From: Gammaproteobacteria bacterium
GTDB lineage: Bacteria > Pseudomonadota > Gammaproteobacteria > JAJPIJ01
Assembly (NCBI GenBank): GCA_021324815.1
Contig: JAJPIJ010000028.1
Span: forward strand, 1-64,000
DNA length: 64,000 nt
Direction: 5' to 3'
Shown one piece after another: positions 61,249 through 64,000 of this stretch. The position numbers were made by a program, and so were the translations under genes. A model generated the notes under the pieces. The model did not search any database. It saw nothing but the letters and a program-made list of their open reading frames with translations, and was not told where the DNA came from. Each line of letters starts with the position of its first letter. Position 1 is the first letter of the stretch.

Positions 61249-62433
61249 TCAACACCACCGCCGCCGATAGTCCTCATAGCCGTACTGTTTGAGCAGCCGC
61301 AGTTCGCCTGAAGGCAGGCGCAGGTAAATCGCCGGCAGATTGTGGCCGTTGAAGCGATGGGCCTTGGCCAGGGCGTACGCCCCCACGCCGCGGAAGGTCA
61401 GCCGGCTGCCGATCTTGAGCGGTTCGGAAAACCGGTGGCGGCCGAAGAGGTCGCCGGCGAGGCAGGTGCCGCCCGCCAGCAGATATTCATGCGCGCCCGC
61501 CGCGGTTGCCTCCCGCACGTATGGCGTGCGCTGGTATTCAAAAACCTCGGGCTGGTGGTTTACCGACGTGTCGAGCACCGCGATCCGCACGTCCTCGCGA
61601 TCGAACACGTCCACCACCGAGGCCACGAGACTGCCGGCCTCGTTCACCAGGGTCTTGCCGGGCTCGAAATACACCGCCAGATCCGGATGACGATGCTTGA
61701 GATCGCCAACCAGCCCGGTGAGCACGCTGACATCGACGCCCTCCTCCAGCAGATAGCCGCCGCCCAGGTTGAGCCAGCGCACCTGCCGCAGCGCGCCGGG
61801 CAGGGCCGTCTCGATGCGCCGGACGATTTCGCGCAGCGGACTGAAATCCCGCGACTCGCAATGGCTGTGGAAATGGATGCCATCGGGAGGATGGGCGCTT
61901 TTCATCAGCCGCGCCCAGGCGGCGGCGCATTGCGGCAGCGTCACGCCGAGCTTCGAATCCGGCCGGCAGGGATCGTAGCGGGGATCGGCCACCTGTGAAT
62001 ATTGCGGGTTGATGCGCAGGCCGCGCCGGGAGCCGCCGGCCAGCGGCGCGCAGCGCTCGTACTGCGGGATTGAATTGAAATTGATGTGATCGGCGTGTCG
62101 GGCGAGTTCTTCCAGTTCCGCGGGCGCGTATGCCGGCGAGGTCACGTGCACCTCGCCGCCCCCGCCCAGCACCTCCCGCGACAGCCTGGCCTCGAACAGG
62201 GAGCTGGCCGAGAAGCCGTCCACGTGCGGCGCAATCCGGCGCAGCACTTCGGCCACCGCACAGGCCTTGATCGAATACAGCACCTTGAGGCCGCCCTGCA
62301 CGCGCAGCCGCCGGACCTGCTGCAATCGCTCCTCCAGGACGGCCAGGTCGTAGATCACGGCCGGCGTCGCCGGCAGGGCCGCGGCGTCCATCCATGGCCC
62401 TTCGAATGTCGAGGTTTTTTCCCGCCGGGTCAT
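61249..62433 (-). CDS. nspC: Carboxynorspermidine decarboxylase
   Basis: The 394-residue PLP enzyme of the alanine-racemase fold has the Schiff-base lysine in KVLYSIKACAVAEVLRRI, NLGGGYLLEEGVDVSVL, YFEPGKTLVNEAGSLVASVV and CLAGDLFG with the second-subunit active-site Cys. The ending KQYGYEDYRRRW is typical for NspC. It makes norspermidine or spermidine from the carboxylated form. Carboxyspermidine dehydrogenase, its usual partner, is not in the window. A start at 62391 is possible. It lies 37 bases upstream of rnfA on the same strand. Confidence 0.92.
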   Translation of the reverse strand: MTRREKTSTFEGPWMDAAALPATPAVIYDLAVLEERLQQVRRLRVQGGLKVLYSIKACAVAEVLRRIAPHVDGFSASSLFEARLSREVLGGGGEVHVTSPAYAPAELEELARHADHINFNSIPQYERCAPLAGGSRRGLRINPQYSQVADPRYDPCRPDSKLGVTLPQCAAAWARLMKSAHPPDGIHFHSHCESRDFSPLREIVRRIETALPGALRQVRWLNLGGGYLLEEGVDVSVLTGLVGDLKHRHPDLAVYFEPGKTLVNEAGSLVASVVDVFDREDVRIAVLDTSVNHQPEVFEYQRTPYVREATAAGAHEYLLAGGTCLAGDLFGRHRFSEPLKIGSRLTFRGVGAYALAKAHRFNGHNLPAIYLRLPSGELRLLKQYGYEDYRRRWC

Positions 62434-62531
62434 GGTCTTCGGGCACCAGGAGCGCTGTCGATTGTGAACCTAATCACGTAATTTTCCTCCAATCATTTCA
62501 GGCCAATCCGACGGGGCGTAGGATTCGGTTT

Positions 62532-63407
62532 ATGAGCCATTTCGTGCCCAAGCCGGACGTCAAGACGCTGCGCGCCGTGGACGCGCTGAGCCGCCTGGCG
62601 GACGCGGAACTGGAGCAGATTCTGCACTCGCCGGCCAACGGTATTGTGGCATACGACACGGGCCAGAACATCATCAAGGAGGGCGCCGAGGCCGATTGCA
62701 TGTACGTCATCCTGGACGGCACGGTGGACGTGCGCATCAACGCGGCCGTCGGCCGGGAGGTCACCATCGCCACCCTCAGGCACGGCGAGTACTTCGGCGA
62801 GCAGGCGCTCATGCCCGGGGCCACCGGCAGGCGCAACGCCACCGTCCGGGCGCTGGAACCCTGCCAGTTGTTCCGCATCTGCAAGTCCACCGCCTGCCTG
62901 GCCGACCACAGCCCCCCGCCCGGCGCCCTGGAGGCCGATGTCCCCCGCTTCCCCGACAGCGAGGAGCGGGTGATGCAGCTCCTGCGCAGCAACCGCCTGT
63001 TCCGATCCCTGCCCGATCAGGATCTTTCCAGCATGGTGCAGACGGTGGCCGTCGTCGACGTGCCGCCGGGCGAACTCATCATCCGCGAGGCCGAGCCCGG
63101 CGACTGCATGTACGTCATCCTGGACGGCCGCGTGGAGGTGTTCATCGTCGACGACGAGGGCCGGGTGACCGTGCTCGCCACCCTGGATCGCGGCCATTAC
63201 TTCGGCGAGCAGGCGCTGCTGCCGGAAGGCAGCGGCAAGCGCAACGCCAACGTGCGCAGCGACACCGCGGTTTCGCTGATCAGAATCACCAAGGAGCAAT
63301 TCCGGCGGGTGCTGTTCCGCGATCAGAAACTGTTGCTCGCCCTGCGCGCCGTCGGCGACATGCAGCGGGCCAGGATTACGGAGACGCTCGCCCGCCATCC
63401 ACACTAG
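62532..63407 (+). CDS. Protein with two cyclic-nucleotide-binding domains
   Basis: ATG 62532 starts a 291-residue soluble protein (MSHFVPKPDVKTLRAVDALS) with two CNB domains. The first has MYVILDGTVDVRI and YFGEQALMPGATGRRNATVR, the second MYVILDGRVEVFI and YFGEQALLPEGSGKRNANVR. Both keep Gly-Glu and Arg of the phosphate-binding cassette, so cAMP/cGMP binding is possible. No helix-turn-helix, kinase or other output domain is visible, so it would act by binding a partner. It is the only candidate cAMP receptor in a window that also has a cyclase. The open frame upstream of 62532 is probably non-coding. Confidence 0.85.
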   Translation: MSHFVPKPDVKTLRAVDALSRLADAELEQILHSPANGIVAYDTGQNIIKEGAEADCMYVILDGTVDVRINAAVGREVTIATLRHGEYFGEQALMPGATGRRNATVRALEPCQLFRICKSTACLADHSPPPGALEADVPRFPDSEERVMQLLRSNRLFRSLPDQDLSSMVQTVAVVDVPPGELIIREAEPGDCMYVILDGRVEVFIVDDEGRVTVLATLDRGHYFGEQALLPEGSGKRNANVRSDTAVSLIRITKEQFRRVLFRDQKLLLALRAVGDMQRARITETLARHPH

Positions 63408-63448
63408 CCTGCATCACCGCGCAGTTGTTGTAGAATGCGCGTGTCAGT

Positions 63449-64000
63449 ATGAACGCGCTTGAAATCACCGGCCTGCACAAGGTCTATAAAAACGGCGTCC
63501 AGGCCCTCAAAGGCATCGATCTACGCGTGAAGCAGGGAGATTTCTTCGCCCTGCTGGGGCCGAACGGCGCCGGCAAGTCCACCACCATCGGCATCGTGAG
63601 CTCGCTGGTCAACAAGACGGCGGGCCAGGTGCGCGTCTTCGGCCATGACATCGACACTGATCTCGAAACCGCCAAGAGCTGCATCGGGCTGGTGCCGCAG
63701 GAATTGAATTTCTCCCAGTTCGAACCGGGCCTCCAAATCGTCGTCAACCACGCCGGTTTCTACGGCGTTCCCCGCCCGCTGGCGCTCCGGCGCGCTGAAA
63801 AATACCTGAAGCAACTGGGCCTGTGGGAGAAACGCAACCAGCCCTCGCGCACGCTCTCCGGCGGCATGAAGCGGCGGCTGATGGTCGCGCGCGCGCTGCT
63901 GCACGAACCGAAGCTCTTGATCCTCGATGAGCCGACCGCGGGCGTGAACATCGAACTGCGCCGCTCGCTGTGGGACTTCCTGCGGGAGATCAACGCCAAC
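63449..64000 (+). CDS. ABC transporter ATPase, YadG-like (cut by window end)
   Basis: The first 184 codons are visible: MNALEITGLHKVYKNGVQAL, Walker A LLGPNGAGKSTTIGIVSS, Q-loop GLVPQELNFSQFEPG, signature TLSGGMKRRLMVARALLH and Walker B LLILDEPTAGVNIELRRSLW. It is an ABC-2-type drug/polysaccharide exporter ATPase most like E. coli YadG. The missing end is outside the window; a membrane permease gene (YadH-like) is expected to follow. Confidence 0.92.
   Translation, partial: MNALEITGLHKVYKNGVQALKGIDLRVKQGDFFALLGPNGAGKSTTIGIVSSLVNKTAGQVRVFGHDIDTDLETAKSCIGLVPQELNFSQFEPGLQIVVNHAGFYGVPRPLALRRAEKYLKQLGLWEKRNQPSRTLSGGMKRRLMVARALLHEPKLLILDEPTAGVNIELRRSLWDFLREINAN

Noticed and set aside
1-64000. CRISPR arrays, tRNA or rRNA genes
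   Set aside because: No regular spacer-repeat pattern, no tRNA-like clover-leaf with a T-loop, and no rRNA stretches were seen on either strand.

Overview
The window is GC-rich, densely coded chromosomal DNA. The gene content points to a gammaproteobacterium: an Rnf complex with rnfE next to nth, mutS next to a 7Fe-type ferredoxin, prmB-aroC-MFS order, PPK2, Anbu, NspC and many DUF4124-type exported proteins. The exact taxon cannot be read from the sequence; an environmental, possibly sulfur-oxidiser-like lineage is an inference only. No tRNA, rRNA or CRISPR array was seen.

Layout. 1-2.9 kb is accessory DNA. The start of an IS3-type transposase gene runs off the left edge. It interrupts a small gene that precedes a compact cassette of an AlpA-like regulator, a DUF3631 P-loop protein, a TubC-docking-like protein and a DUF5681-like protein, as found in integrative or satellite elements. 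2.9-4.35 kb is mostly non-coding, with an NPY-repeat secreted protein and an IS21-like palindromic relic. 4.35-18.1 kb is a run of envelope and orphan genes: a ClC channel with CBS domains, DUF4124, ParB-like, HD-domain, PPK2, DUF3300/DUF2950 and CopC/CopD. 18.2-21.5 kb holds the Anbu proteasome-like cluster (circularly permuted ATP-grasp, alpha-E, Anbu). 21.5-33.5 kb is housekeeping: MFS, aroC, prmB, a GAF/HD-GYP protein, an OlsF-like acyltransferase fusion, htpG, mutS (C-terminal frameshift) and fdxA.

34.6-48 kb is the most interesting part. On the plus strand, a CHASE2 Ser/Thr kinase, a PP2C phosphatase and an FHA protein form one unit. It converges on a long minus-strand operon: rnfE, nth, a GAF/SpoIIE-phosphatase/RsbW-kinase fusion, a STAS protein, MlaE, MlaF, MlaD, a PqiC-like lipoprotein and a CHASE2 adenylate cyclase. 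Most junctions overlap or are a few bases apart. This suggests an MCE lipid transporter whose STAS subunit is controlled by partner switching and tied to cAMP signalling. A protein with two cyclic-nucleotide-binding domains lies at 62.5 kb.

49.4-56.2 kb is a heavy-metal-type RND efflux module (DUF3240, HME pump, adaptor, histidine kinase, response regulator) with two candidate CTTAA-type operators. It sits between rnfE-nth and the rest of the rnf operon (rnfABCDG, 57-61.2 kb), so the usual rnfABCDGE-nth order is split. The right edge has nspC, the double CNB protein and the start of an ABC transporter.

Recurrent features: stop/start overlaps (ATGA, GTGA, TTGA, TGATG) show strong translational coupling. 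Paralogous two-cysteine mini-proteins, each with a conserved leader and a terminator, occur at 11.2 and 34.2 kb. A dispersed repeat occurs at 22.7 and 38.7 kb.
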